This document shows, piece after piece, positions 26,402-34,983 of a stretch of DNA of 64,000 bases (positions within the stretch are counted from its first letter, which is position 1; every line of letters begins with the position of its first letter). The position numbers and the translations under genes are program-made. The notes beneath the pieces are model-generated. The model ran no database searches and was not told where the DNA came from. It saw only the letters and a list, made by a program, of their open reading frames with translations. This DNA comes from Massilia terrae. GTDB lineage: Bacteria > Pseudomonadota > Gammaproteobacteria > Burkholderiales > Burkholderiaceae_D. The stretch is from assembly GCF_024753145.1 (NCBI RefSeq), contig NZ_JANUGU010000001.1, positions 1,612,001 through 1,676,000 of the forward strand. Direction: 5' to 3'.

Positions 26402-28255
26402 ATGCGTATTGCCCTCCCTGCCCTCGCCGCCGTGCCCGCGGTCCTGGCCGCAGCCCTGTTCGCCGGCCAGGCCCAGGGCGCGACGGCGCCCGCCCCGCTG
26501 CACCAGACCGTCGAGCAAGCCTATCCCCAGCTCGAGTATTTCTCGCAACTGCTGACCCGCGAAAAAGCGGGCCTGACGATGGACGGCGTCAAACCTTTCG
26601 GGGCAGGCGACAAATTCCTGCCCGGGAAAATCGCCGCCGGCCTCGGCGACCTGCTGCTGCACACCCCGGGCAATGACCCGCGCCTGCCCGGCATGTTGAG
26701 CGACTTCGCCACCATGGCCGACGTGACCGTCGACATGGACAACCACACCTGGGGTATCTACTACTACATCGGTACGCTGTACAAGCTGAAGAAGGCCGGC
26801 CTGCTCGACCGCGCGGTCCGTCCCGCCACCCTCGAGAAGCTGCGCCAGAAGCTCGACTGGCGCACTTTCGTGAGGCAGCCGAGCTTCGAGCTGATCAACC
26901 TGCCCACCAACTATTTCGGCGTCGCCTTCAGCATCGCGCGCCTGCGCTTCCTGATGGGCTGGGACGACGTGCACCCGAGCGAAGTCCTGCTGGACAAGAT
27001 GCTCACCCACTACCACGACTATTCCGGCAAGTACGGCTTCTCCGACGAGACCGATGGCGAGGGCCGCTTCGACCGCTACAGCATCCTGCTGGCCGCCGAG
27101 ATCTGCGAGCGCTTCATCGAGACCGGCCTCGAAGTCACACCGGAGCTCAAGGGCCTGCTGCACAACTCGGCCGAACTCGCGCTGAACGCCGCCAACGCCG
27201 ACGGCAGCGGCTTCACCATGGGCAGAAGCCTCGGCCCGTACGGCGAGACCGCCATGCTCGAGATCCTGTCTACCGCCGCCTACCTGGGCGTGCTCACGCC
27301 CGAAGAAAAGGAGTACGCGTACAGCCTTTCGTCGCGCATCGGCGAGCGCTACATGAACTTCTGGTACGACCCGCAGATGCATTCGGTCGACATGTGGAAC
27401 AAGGGCCGCCGCACCGACACCTACCGCGGCAAGCACCGCATCCTGGGCGAGAATTTCTCGCTGATTCACCAGTTGATCTCGACCGACGAGATGTGGAACC
27501 GGGCCGGCATGAAGGACGCGAAACCGCGCGCCGACCTGGCGTCCTGGCTGGAACACAAGCGACCGGCCTTCAGCCTGACCCGCTTCGCCAGCGGCGAATA
27601 CGACCGCGCGCTGGCCATCTGGCGCGACGGCCGGCACGTGGTCAGCCTGTCGCTGATCAACGGCGGCATCAGCCAGCACGCCAACAGCCCGTACTACCCG
27701 CTGCCGTTTTCGTACGGGATCGTGTCGGGCATCGCCGACAGCGGCGCCGAGCATCCGCAGCTGCTGCCGAAGTTCAAGCTGGCCGATGGCAGCGAACTGA
27801 TCGCCACCGCTTACGAGCAGGACATCCAGGCCACGCCGGAGGGCAAGGGCTACCGCGTCACGTATCGCCAGGACGCGCTCGACCGCCTCGGCCAGAAAGG
27901 GCCGGTCAAGGACCCCCGCATCGTGGTCGAAACCGCCCACAGCCTGCAGCACGGCGTGATCACCCGCACCGACACCTATCGTGCCGGCAGCCCGCTCGAC
28001 GTCGCCGGCATCGACTTCGAATTCGCCGCGTTTTCGGGCAGCGCCAGCGTCGAGGGCAATACCGTCAGCTTCAAGGATGGCGCGGTGCGCTCGTTCACGG
28101 TCAGCGGACTGCAGGTTTGCCAGGCCGCGCCGACCAATGGCAACCCGCTGTATCAGGCGCCGTATGGTCCGATGGCGAGCGTGGTCAAGTGCAGCAGCGG
28201 CGCGTTCACGATGAACAAGCCGTTGACCATCAGCTGGACGATGCGCTACCAGTGA
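26402..28255 (+). CDS. Exported protein of unknown family in the carbohydrate locus (possible lyase or hydrolase)
   Basis: A 617-residue protein. The start at 26402 (MRIALPALAAVPAVLAAALF) is preceded by GGAG nine bases upstream and gives a signal peptide cleaved near AQGA. I do not recognise the family. The first 350 residues look all-helical with repeated aromatic motifs (NHTWGIYYYIGTLYKLKKAG, ELINLPTNYFGVAFSIARLR, SDETDGEGRFDRYSI, TMGRSLGPYGETAMLEI), as in alpha/alpha-toroid lyases; the last 250 look beta-rich (GRHVVSLSLINGGISQHANS), the two-part layout of heparinase-like and related polysaccharide lyases. Candidate catalytic residues are the His and Tyr in these motifs. Position and shared operator support a role in polysaccharide breakdown. 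Confidence 0.75.
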   Translation: MRIALPALAAVPAVLAAALFAGQAQGATAPAPLHQTVEQAYPQLEYFSQLLTREKAGLTMDGVKPFGAGDKFLPGKIAAGLGDLLLHTPGNDPRLPGMLSDFATMADVTVDMDNHTWGIYYYIGTLYKLKKAGLLDRAVRPATLEKLRQKLDWRTFVRQPSFELINLPTNYFGVAFSIARLRFLMGWDDVHPSEVLLDKMLTHYHDYSGKYGFSDETDGEGRFDRYSILLAAEICERFIETGLEVTPELKGLLHNSAELALNAANADGSGFTMGRSLGPYGETAMLEILSTAAYLGVLTPEEKEYAYSLSSRIGERYMNFWYDPQMHSVDMWNKGRRTDTYRGKHRILGENFSLIHQLISTDEMWNRAGMKDAKPRADLASWLEHKRPAFSLTRFASGEYDRALAIWRDGRHVVSLSLINGGISQHANSPYYPLPFSYGIVSGIADSGAEHPQLLPKFKLADGSELIATAYEQDIQATPEGKGYRVTYRQDALDRLGQKGPVKDPRIVVETAHSLQHGVITRTDTYRAGSPLDVAGIDFEFAAFSGSASVEGNTVSFKDGAVRSFTVSGLQVCQAAPTNGNPLYQAPYGPMASVVKCSSGAFTMNKPLTISWTMRYQ

Positions 28256-28332
28256 TCGCCGGCCCCGCCCGCACGTATGCGCGCGGGGCACTTGCTCAGT
28301 CGATGCAGCAGCTGGCGTCGATAGCGTCATTA

Positions 28333-28346
28333 GTTAAACGTTTTTC
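28333..28346. promoter_or_regulatory. LacI-type operator copy 3 (GTTAAACGTTTTTC)
   Basis: 12 of 14 bases match the palindrome. It lies 25 bases upstream of the GH105-DUF4861 gene, giving that gene its own regulated promoter. Confidence 0.68.
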
Positions 28347-28371
28347 TTCCGCATAAAAAAGATAACGAGAC

Positions 28372-30558
28372 ATGCATACTTCCCGCCTCCTGATCCTGCC
28401 CGTTGCCCTCCTTGCGGCCTGCGCCGCCCCGAATCCTCACCCCGCCGCCACCCCAGGCCCCATCAGCGCCGCGCCGGCCGATGCCGCCGCGCTGGCGCCG
28501 GCCGCCGTGCTGGCGGAAATGAAACGCGTCGCCGACTGGCAGCTCGCGCACCCGAGCGCGCACGCGCCGGATGACTGGACCCAGGCGGTCGGCTACGCGG
28601 GCTTCATGGCGCTGTCGAACCTGGCCCCGACCCACAATTACCGCGACGCGATGGTCGCGATGGGCATGCGCAACGAGTGGAAGCCCGGCAAGCGCATGTA
28701 CCACGCCGACGACCACGTGGTCGGCCAGACCTATGCGGAGCTCTACCTGCAGATGCGCGAGCCGGACATGATCGCGCCCCTGCGCGAGCGTCTCGACGAC
28801 ATCCTCGCGCACCCGCGCACCGGCTCGCTCGACTTCACGACGCCCGGCAACCAGGAGCGCTGGTCGTGGTGCGACGCCCTGTTCATGGGCCCGCCGACCT
28901 GGATGCGCGTGTACGCGGCCACCGGCGACAGCCGCTACCTCGAGCACGCGGTCGAGGAATGGTGGCACACCTCCGATTATCTGTACGACCGCGACGAGCG
29001 CCTCTACTACCGCGACAGCAACTACTTCAAGCAGCGCGAAGCCAACGGCAAGAAGGTGTTCTGGGCGCGCGGCAATGGCTGGGTGATGGCCGGCCTGGCG
29101 CGCACGCTGCAATACCTGCCCGGCGGGCATCCGGCGCGCGCGCACTTCGAAACCCAGTTCCGCGAGATGGCCGCCAAGGTGGCCAGCCTGCAGCAGGCGG
29201 ACGGGACGTGGCGCGCCAGCCTGCTCGACCCGGACGCCTATCCGGCGCGCGAGACCAGCAGCACCGGGCTGTTTGCCTACGCCCTCGCCTGGGGCATCAA
29301 CCAGGGGCTGCTCGATGCAAGCGAATACGGTCCGGCGGTGCGCCGCGCCTGGTCGGCGCTGGTGGCCAGCGTCGCGCCGGACGGCAAGCTGACCCACGTG
29401 CAGCCGGTCGGCCGCGCGCCGGGCGGTTTTCCTGAAGACGCCACCGAGGTCTACGGCGTCGGCGCCTTCCTGCTGGCGGGAAGCGAGATGTTCCGCATGG
29501 GCCTGCAGGCGCGCGCGACACCGCAGACGGTCATGGCCGTCAATCCGGGCAGCTTCTACCGTCCGGACGAAACCATCGAGGTCAAGGCGCCGGGCGCGCC
29601 CGTGGTCGTGATGGAAGCCGACACTTCGCGCATCGTCCCAAGCCAGCGCCTGGGCGACAGCCTGCTGTTTCAGGCGAACTTCGTCGCGAACCAGCAGCGC
29701 CGCTTCCTGCTGTTCCCGGCCAGCCGCCTGCCGCCGCTGGCCACGCCCGACGTCAAGGTCCACGCGCGCTACGTGCCCGAGCGCTACGACGATTTCGCCT
29801 GGGAGAGCGACCGCATCGCGCACCGCCTGTACGGTCCGGCGATCCTGAAGGTGCCGAGCGAGCATGTGGGCAGCGGCATCGACGTCTGGGTCAAGCGCGT
29901 GCGCACGCCGATCGTGGACCTGTTCTACAAGCGCGGCGAATACCACACCGACCACGGCGAAGGCCTGGACAACTACGACGTCGGCACCGCGCGCGGCTGC
30001 GGCGGCGAGGAGATCTTCGTTGGCGGCAAGCCCTATCCGGCGCCGGTGTACTCGAGCTGGAAGCTGCTGGCTTCCGGCCCGCTTCGCGCCGCCTTCGAAC
30101 TGCGCTACGACGGCTGGAATGCGGGAGGCCAGAAGGTGTCCGAGACCAAGCGCTTCTCGATCGACGCGGGTTCGAACTTCACCCGCGTCGAAAGCGTCTA
30201 CACGTACGCTACCGGCGCGCCGCTGCAGGTCGGCGTCGGCATCTCGCAGCGCCAGGGCGATGGCCGCCTGGTGAGGAATGAAGCGGCCGGCTGGATGAGC
30301 TACTGGCAGCCGGAGAAGGCGCCGAATGGCCACACGGCTTGCGCGATCATCGTCCCGGACCAGCGGCTTACGGCAGGCATCGATCGCGAGGATGCGCTGC
30401 TGATGGCCCAGGCAAGGCCGGGCCAGCCCTTCGTTCACTACCTGGGAGCGGGCTGGAGCAAGAGCGGCGATTTCCCCGACGCGCAAGCGTGGGAGGCGAC
30501 GGTGGCGAACGTCGCGGCCAGGGTGGCGGCGCCGCTCAAGGTGAGCGGGCCGAAATGA
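28372..30558 (+). CDS. GH105 unsaturated uronyl hydrolase fused to DUF4861, lipoprotein
   Basis: A 728-residue lipoprotein (lipobox LLAAC at residue 17). Residues about 45-390 are a GH105 alpha/alpha-barrel: DDWTQAVGYAGFMALS, YHADDHVVGQTYAELY, RWSWCDALFMGPPTWMRVYA with the catalytic Asp near residue 167, WARGNGWVMAGLARTL and ETSSTGLFAYALAWGI. GH105 enzymes remove 4,5-unsaturated galacturonic or glucuronic acid from the non-reducing end of lyase products. Residues about 400-728 match the DUF4861 domain (DDFAWESDRIAHRLYGPAIL, DLFYKRGEYHTDHGEGLDNY), whose role is not established. Cell-surface or periplasmic location fits processing of lyase products made by the neighbouring genes. Confidence 0.9.
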   Translation: MHTSRLLILPVALLAACAAPNPHPAATPGPISAAPADAAALAPAAVLAEMKRVADWQLAHPSAHAPDDWTQAVGYAGFMALSNLAPTHNYRDAMVAMGMRNEWKPGKRMYHADDHVVGQTYAELYLQMREPDMIAPLRERLDDILAHPRTGSLDFTTPGNQERWSWCDALFMGPPTWMRVYAATGDSRYLEHAVEEWWHTSDYLYDRDERLYYRDSNYFKQREANGKKVFWARGNGWVMAGLARTLQYLPGGHPARAHFETQFREMAAKVASLQQADGTWRASLLDPDAYPARETSSTGLFAYALAWGINQGLLDASEYGPAVRRAWSALVASVAPDGKLTHVQPVGRAPGGFPEDATEVYGVGAFLLAGSEMFRMGLQARATPQTVMAVNPGSFYRPDETIEVKAPGAPVVVMEADTSRIVPSQRLGDSLLFQANFVANQQRRFLLFPASRLPPLATPDVKVHARYVPERYDDFAWESDRIAHRLYGPAILKVPSEHVGSGIDVWVKRVRTPIVDLFYKRGEYHTDHGEGLDNYDVGTARGCGGEEIFVGGKPYPAPVYSSWKLLASGPLRAAFELRYDGWNAGGQKVSETKRFSIDAGSNFTRVESVYTYATGAPLQVGVGISQRQGDGRLVRNEAAGWMSYWQPEKAPNGHTACAIIVPDQRLTAGIDREDALLMAQARPGQPFVHYLGAGWSKSGDFPDAQAWEATVANVAARVAAPLKVSGPK

Positions 30559-30567
30559 CGTGAACGA

Positions 30568-30593
30568 GCCGACCCGCAGGTCGGCTTTTTTTT
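30568..30593 (+). terminator. Rho-independent terminator after the GH105 gene
   Basis: GCCGACC, loop CGCA, GGTCGGC, then eight T. It starts nine bases after the GH105 stop. Confidence 0.92.
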
Positions 30594-30731
30594 ATTCCTC
30601 CAGTCGGTAAAACGGCTTCTTTTCTATGGGCGCCTGTTGGTCCTGCACGGTTGACGGCTCGTGTGTTGTGGGGAATCGACAGTCGCGCCGACGAACGGTT
30701 GACGTGCCAGAAGATTACTGTATATAGTGGG

Positions 30732-30745
30732 GTTAAACGTTTTAC
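30732..30745. promoter_or_regulatory. LacI-type operator copy 4 (GTTAAACGTTTTAC)
   Basis: 13 of 14 bases match the palindrome. It lies about 105 bases upstream of the leader ORF and 200 bases upstream of the first lyase gene; a weaker fifth copy follows 68 bases later, so looping or cooperative binding is possible. Confidence 0.75.
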
Positions 30746-30799
30746 ACGTGCAGTCCACGGGACATCAAAAAGAACGCCGTAAGCCCCGACAGCAACCTT

Positions 30800-30813
30800 G
30801 TTAAACGATTTCA
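30800..30813. promoter_or_regulatory. Weaker LacI-type operator copy 5 (GTTAAACGATTTCA)
   Basis: 10 of 14 bases match, with the left half perfect (GTTAAACG) and the right half degraded. It lies between copy 4 and the leader ORF start. Confidence 0.45.
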
Positions 30814-30836
30814 AAAAAAATAGATTCAGGAGACGC

Positions 30837-30935
30837 ATGAACCTCGCTCAGCCCATGCTCGCGGCTCTGCTGCCGGGCAATTGTTCGACACTCGGCCTCG
30901 CTGCAAGCCATATCTCGGCCGCGGTATCCAGATGA
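30837..30935 (+). CDS. Short leader ORF (32 codons) coupled to the first lyase gene
   Basis: ATG at 30837 has a strong ribosome site (AGGAG, five-base spacing) and encodes 32 residues, MNLAQPMLAALLPGNCSTLG, then LAASHISAAVSR. Its TGA (30933-30935) overlaps the lyase ATG at 30932 as ATGA. The lyase ATG has no clear ribosome site of its own, so translation may be coupled through this ORF. It could instead be the true N-terminus of the lyase after a sequencing or real frameshift. Confidence 0.5.
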   Translation: MNLAQPMLAALLPGNCSTLGLAASHISAAVSR

Positions 30936-32131
30936 AGGGTCGCAAGCCGCTCCTGGTGCTGCTGCTGGCGGGCTGCCTGTCGGCCGGCGCGCAGCCGCAT
31001 CAATCGTTCGAGATGCAGTCGCCGGACATCATCCGGATCGACCGGGCGCGCGTGCTGAGCGCCGCCCAGGCCGACCTGGCGGAACAGCCGCTGACCATCA
31101 CTGCCTTTCCCGCCCCGCGCAGCAGCGGCGGCCCGCACGACTTCTTTTCCGAGGGCGATTACTGGTGGCCGGACCCCGCGCACCCCGGCGGCCCCTACAT
31201 CCAGCGCGATGGCCTGAGCAACCCGGACAACTTCAACCTTCACCGCCGCGCCCTGCTGCGTTTTTCGGTACAGGCGCCGGCCCTGGTCGCGGCGTGGAAG
31301 CTCACGTCCGACAAACGCTACGCCGACCATGCGGCGGCCCACCTGCGCGCCTGGTTCATCGATCCGCAGACCCGCCTCAACCCGAACCTGCAGTACGCGC
31401 AAGCCATCTTCGGCCGCTCCAAAGGGCGCGGGATCGGCATCATCGACACCCTGCACCTGGTCGAGGTGGCGCGCGCGATCGAAGTGCTGGAGACCGGCGA
31501 CGCGCTCTCGAAGACGGAGCAGAAGCAGATCGCGCAGTGGTTCACGGACTACCTGCAGTGGCTCACCCACAGCAAGAACGGCCAGGACGAGCGCGACGCA
31601 AAAAACAATCACGGCACCTGCTGGCTGCTGCAGGTGGCCGCCTTTGCCCACCTGACTGGCGACGAGACGCTCCTCGCGTATGCCCGCGAGCACTTCAAGA
31701 CCGTGCTGCTGCCGACCCAGTTGGCGCTCGACGGCAGCCTGCCGCTCGAACTGAAGCGCACCAAGCCCTACGGCTATGCCCTGTTCGACCTGGAGGCGCT
31801 GGCCACGCTGTGCGAGATCCTGTCCACGCCCGCGGACAATCTGTGGACCTATACCCTGCCAGATGGCCGCGGCATGGCCAAGGCGATGGCCTGGATGTTC
31901 CCCTACATCGCCGACAAGGCGAGCTGGCCGTTGAAGCCTGACGTCATGTACGCAAAGGAATGGCCGATGCGTCAGGCCAGCCTGCTGTTCGCGGGCCGCG
32001 CGCTGCACCGCCCCGATTACCTGGCCTTGTGGGCCACGCTGCCCGCCGACTCGATCGTGGAAGAAGTGGTGCGCAACTTCTTCATCCGCCAGCCGGTGCT
32101 CTGGGTTCCCTCTATCAATAACAAATCATAG
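30932..32131 (+). CDS. Alginate-lyase-superfamily protein (lipoprotein), copy 1
   Basis: A 399-residue lipoprotein (MKGRKPLLVLLLAGC, lipobox LLAGC). The alpha/alpha-toroid alginate-lyase domain is marked by HDFFSEGDYWWPDPAHPGG (about 70), NPNLQYAQAIFGRSKGRGIG (about 152), AKNNHGTCWLLQV (about 225) and ELKRTKPYGYALFDLEAL (about 273). The Asn-His pair and the later Arg and Tyr resemble the catalytic set of PL5-type lyases, which cleave beta-1,4-linked uronic-acid chains by beta-elimination. The actual substrate (alginate, glucuronan or another uronate polymer) is not known. A TonB receptor follows after 23 bases. Confidence 0.85.
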   Translation: MKGRKPLLVLLLAGCLSAGAQPHQSFEMQSPDIIRIDRARVLSAAQADLAEQPLTITAFPAPRSSGGPHDFFSEGDYWWPDPAHPGGPYIQRDGLSNPDNFNLHRRALLRFSVQAPALVAAWKLTSDKRYADHAAAHLRAWFIDPQTRLNPNLQYAQAIFGRSKGRGIGIIDTLHLVEVARAIEVLETGDALSKTEQKQIAQWFTDYLQWLTHSKNGQDERDAKNNHGTCWLLQVAAFAHLTGDETLLAYAREHFKTVLLPTQLALDGSLPLELKRTKPYGYALFDLEALATLCEILSTPADNLWTYTLPDGRGMAKAMAWMFPYIADKASWPLKPDVMYAKEWPMRQASLLFAGRALHRPDYLALWATLPADSIVEEVVRNFFIRQPVLWVPSINNKS

Positions 32132-32154
32132 TTCGTAAAAAAAGGAGACTTACG

Positions 32155-34905
32155 TTGGACAAGCACATCAAACGACACCAGGCGCTTGCGGTACGCGCCC
32201 TGCCGGCGGCCATCGCCCTCGCCCTGCTGAGCATGAACGCGTCCGCCCAGGCGCTGCAGGCGGGCGCCTCGCAGCCGCCTGCGCCGGCCGTATCGAACCA
32301 GGCCGAGGCCCCGATGCTGAAGGTGGAAGTCACAGGTTCGAGCATCAAGCGTTCGGTCGCGGACCAGGCGCTGCCGGTCACCGTCACCAAGGCCGAGGAC
32401 TGGATCGCGCAAGGCGCCATCACCGTCGAAGACATCCTGATGCAGATGTCGACCGCATCGGACTACGTGCCCGCCACGGTCTCGGGCACCGGCAACAGCG
32501 CCAACATGCGCGGCATCGGCACTTCGCGCAGCCTGGTCCTCCTGGACGGCAAGCGCCTCAGCGACAGCTCGATCGACCCGAACAACATTCCGGTCAGCGC
32601 GCTCGACCGCACCGAAGTGCTGCGTGACGGCGCGTCCTCGATCTACGGTTCCGACGCGATCGGCGGCGTGATCAACTTCGTCACCAAGAAGTCGTACACC
32701 GGCGGCTCCATCACCGCCAAGGGCGCCACGCCGCAGCTCGCTGGCGGTGGCCAGTCCGAAGGTCTCAACTTCATCGTCGGCAAGGGCGACCTGGCGACGG
32801 ACGGCTGGAACGTCTACGTCGCGGGCGACTTGCAACACCAGAACGCACTGGCGCAGAGCGCGCGTCCGAACATCACCTCGGAAGAGCGCCGCGTGAGCGC
32901 GGGCTTCGCGCCGGCCCATCTGAGCAAGGGCAGCAATGCGGTGCCCGCCAACGTCACGCTGGTCGGCGGCTCGTCCAAGAACTTTACCGGCAACCCGTAC
33001 TACGCGACCGGCTGCCTGGCGCCCTGGTCGACCCCGGGCACCAGCAACACCTGCACGGCCACCGCCGGCGCCAACAGCCTCACGCTGACCAAGGAGAACG
33101 AGCAAGCCTCCTTCTTCAGCAAGGGCATACTGGAGCTGAACCCGGACCACAGGCTGTCGGCGTCGCTGCTGTATTCGTCGATCCACAACCGTCCGGTGAA
33201 GAATCCGACCTTCGGCATCAACGCCTCGATCCCGAACTTCCCGGCGCTGACCATCACCCCGGCCAGCAAATACTACCCGGGCCTGGGCATCACCCCGGCC
33301 ATGACCGGCATCACGAACCAGACCCTGACGCTGGCCTGGTCGCTGATCGGCGACCTCGGCCCGACGGTCCTGGACTACAACACCAAGACCGCCCGCATGA
33401 CGATCGACGACGAGGGCCGCATCGGCGCCTGGGACTACCGCGCCAGCCTGTGGAGCGCGCTGTACAGCTCGCACACGACCTTTCGCTCGGGCTTCGTCAA
33501 CAGCTACGGCCTGCTGGCCGGCGTCGCCGACGGCACGCTGAACCCGTTCGGCCTGCAGGACAGCACCGGCCGTGCTTACCTCGACAAAATCTCGACCAAC
33601 GGCCAGACCGCCTCCGCCGGCGTGACCCGCATGAACGGCCTCGACCTGACCGCCAACCGTGAGCTGATGGACCTGCCCGGCGGCCCGATGGCGCTGGCGG
33701 TGGGCGCGAGCGCCTGGCACGACTTCACCTACAACACGATCCCGGAGACCGTGGCGCTGTCCGGCGGACAGACCGGCGGCACCGCCGCCGCCAACCAGCA
33801 CGCCTCGCGCAACGTGGTGGCCGCCTACGTCGAGATCGACATGCCGGTCACCAAGGCGCTCGACGTCGACGCCGCCGTGCGTACCGACCGCTACAGCGAT
33901 TTCGGCTCGACCACCAACCCGAAGCTCAGCTTCCGCTACAAGCCGGGCCAGACCTGGATGCTGCGGGGCGCGGTCGGCACCGGTTTCCGCGCGCCGACGC
34001 TGGGCCAACGCTACTTCGGCGCGGTCAATGGCCCCACCGGCATCACCGCCACGGGCTACAACGACCCGGTGCTGTGCCCGGGCGGCAGTCCGGGCGGCAA
34101 TACCGGCGGCACCGCGCTGCCCGGCTATGACCCGGCCGTCGTCTGCAACGCGCGCAAGCCGATCAACAGCGGCGCCAACCCGAACGTCGGACCGGAACGC
34201 TCGACCACCTTCAACTTCGGTATCGTGCTCACCCCGACCCGCACCCTGCTGGTCTCGCTCGACTACTTCCACGTCAAGCTGCGCGACATGATCGGCCAGA
34301 TCGCCCAGCCGGCCTTCTTCACGAATCCGGCCTACGCCAACCTGTTCATCCGCGACGCCAACAAGAACCTGCTGTATATCGACGACCGCCAGACCAACCT
34401 GGGTGGGCTGCGCACCGACGGCATCGACATCACGGCCACCTACACCTTCCCGAAGACGCGCTGGGGCACCTTCGGCGCGCAGCTGGACGGCACCTACATC
34501 AACCGCTTCGAGACCCAGGTGGACCGCGGCGGCCCGTGGATCTCGAGCATCAACAAGTTCGGTCCGCTGGACGCCAACGTGATGAACTTCCGCTGGAAGT
34601 ACGGCGCTTCGGTCAAGTGGGTGAGCCCGGCCGGCGCCTGGACCTCGACCCTGAACGAGCAATATCGTCAGAGCTTCGAGGACCTGAACAACGGCACCCA
34701 GTTCTTCCACACGATCGATCCGTACACGCTGTTCAACTGGTCGCTGGCCTTCTCCGGCTATCGCCAGTGGAAGGTGCTGGTGGGCGTGAACAACGTGTTC
34801 AACCGCGATCCGCCGGCCGCCAACTACCGTGGCGAGGGTTATGCCAGTGGCGAAGGCAGCCCGCTCGGCCGCACCTTCGTGGCGCGCGCGACCTACAATT
34901 TCTGA
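32155..34905 (+). CDS. TonB-dependent receptor of the carbohydrate locus
   Basis: A 916-residue outer-membrane receptor. The start codon is TTG at 32155, preceded by AAGGAG with nine-base spacing; no nearby ATG fits. The signal peptide runs to about ASAQA (residue 31), the TonB-box-like MLKVEVTGSSIKRSVADQAL lies near residue 54, and the plug contains VEDILMQMS, NMRGIGTSRSLVLLDGKRL, TEVLRDGASSIYGSDAIGGV and INFVTKK. The barrel ends GRTFVARATYNF. The motif order matches oligosaccharide-type TonB receptors. It sits between two lyase genes, so it probably imports oligo-uronides released at the surface. Confidence 0.93.
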   Translation: MDKHIKRHQALAVRALPAAIALALLSMNASAQALQAGASQPPAPAVSNQAEAPMLKVEVTGSSIKRSVADQALPVTVTKAEDWIAQGAITVEDILMQMSTASDYVPATVSGTGNSANMRGIGTSRSLVLLDGKRLSDSSIDPNNIPVSALDRTEVLRDGASSIYGSDAIGGVINFVTKKSYTGGSITAKGATPQLAGGGQSEGLNFIVGKGDLATDGWNVYVAGDLQHQNALAQSARPNITSEERRVSAGFAPAHLSKGSNAVPANVTLVGGSSKNFTGNPYYATGCLAPWSTPGTSNTCTATAGANSLTLTKENEQASFFSKGILELNPDHRLSASLLYSSIHNRPVKNPTFGINASIPNFPALTITPASKYYPGLGITPAMTGITNQTLTLAWSLIGDLGPTVLDYNTKTARMTIDDEGRIGAWDYRASLWSALYSSHTTFRSGFVNSYGLLAGVADGTLNPFGLQDSTGRAYLDKISTNGQTASAGVTRMNGLDLTANRELMDLPGGPMALAVGASAWHDFTYNTIPETVALSGGQTGGTAAANQHASRNVVAAYVEIDMPVTKALDVDAAVRTDRYSDFGSTTNPKLSFRYKPGQTWMLRGAVGTGFRAPTLGQRYFGAVNGPTGITATGYNDPVLCPGGSPGGNTGGTALPGYDPAVVCNARKPINSGANPNVGPERSTTFNFGIVLTPTRTLLVSLDYFHVKLRDMIGQIAQPAFFTNPAYANLFIRDANKNLLYIDDRQTNLGGLRTDGIDITATYTFPKTRWGTFGAQLDGTYINRFETQVDRGGPWISSINKFGPLDANVMNFRWKYGASVKWVSPAGAWTSTLNEQYRQSFEDLNNGTQFFHTIDPYTLFNWSLAFSGYRQWKVLVGVNNVFNRDPPAANYRGEGYASGEGSPLGRTFVARATYNF

Positions 34906-34915
34906 TGTCCCCGCC

Positions 34916-34959
34916 GCCCCGCCGTGCGCGTACTTTTGCATGCGCGCGCGGGGCCTTTT
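34916..34959 (+). terminator. Rho-independent terminator after the TonB receptor
   Basis: A long hairpin with GCCCCGC on the left and GCGCGGGGC on the right around TACTTTTGCA, then six T. It separates the receptor from the second lyase gene, allowing partial read-through. Confidence 0.85.
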
Positions 34960-34983
34960 TTAATTCCGATCCGAGGACCCACC

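Noticed and set aside
28317-28330. The 13-base word GTCGATAGCGTCA also found near 41179
   Set aside because: One copy lies in a gene gap and the other beside the GH29 start; there is no extended similarity, so chance is likely.
28330-30486. Open frame of 718 codons opposite GH105
   Set aside because: Shadow caused by third-position GC; no motifs, no ribosome site.
32017-34941. Long open frame on the minus strand (974 codons) across the TonB receptor
   Set aside because: Antisense shadow of a GC-rich gene: composition is Arg/Val/Gly/Ala-rich without any domain, while the plus strand has clear receptor motifs and a ribosome site.
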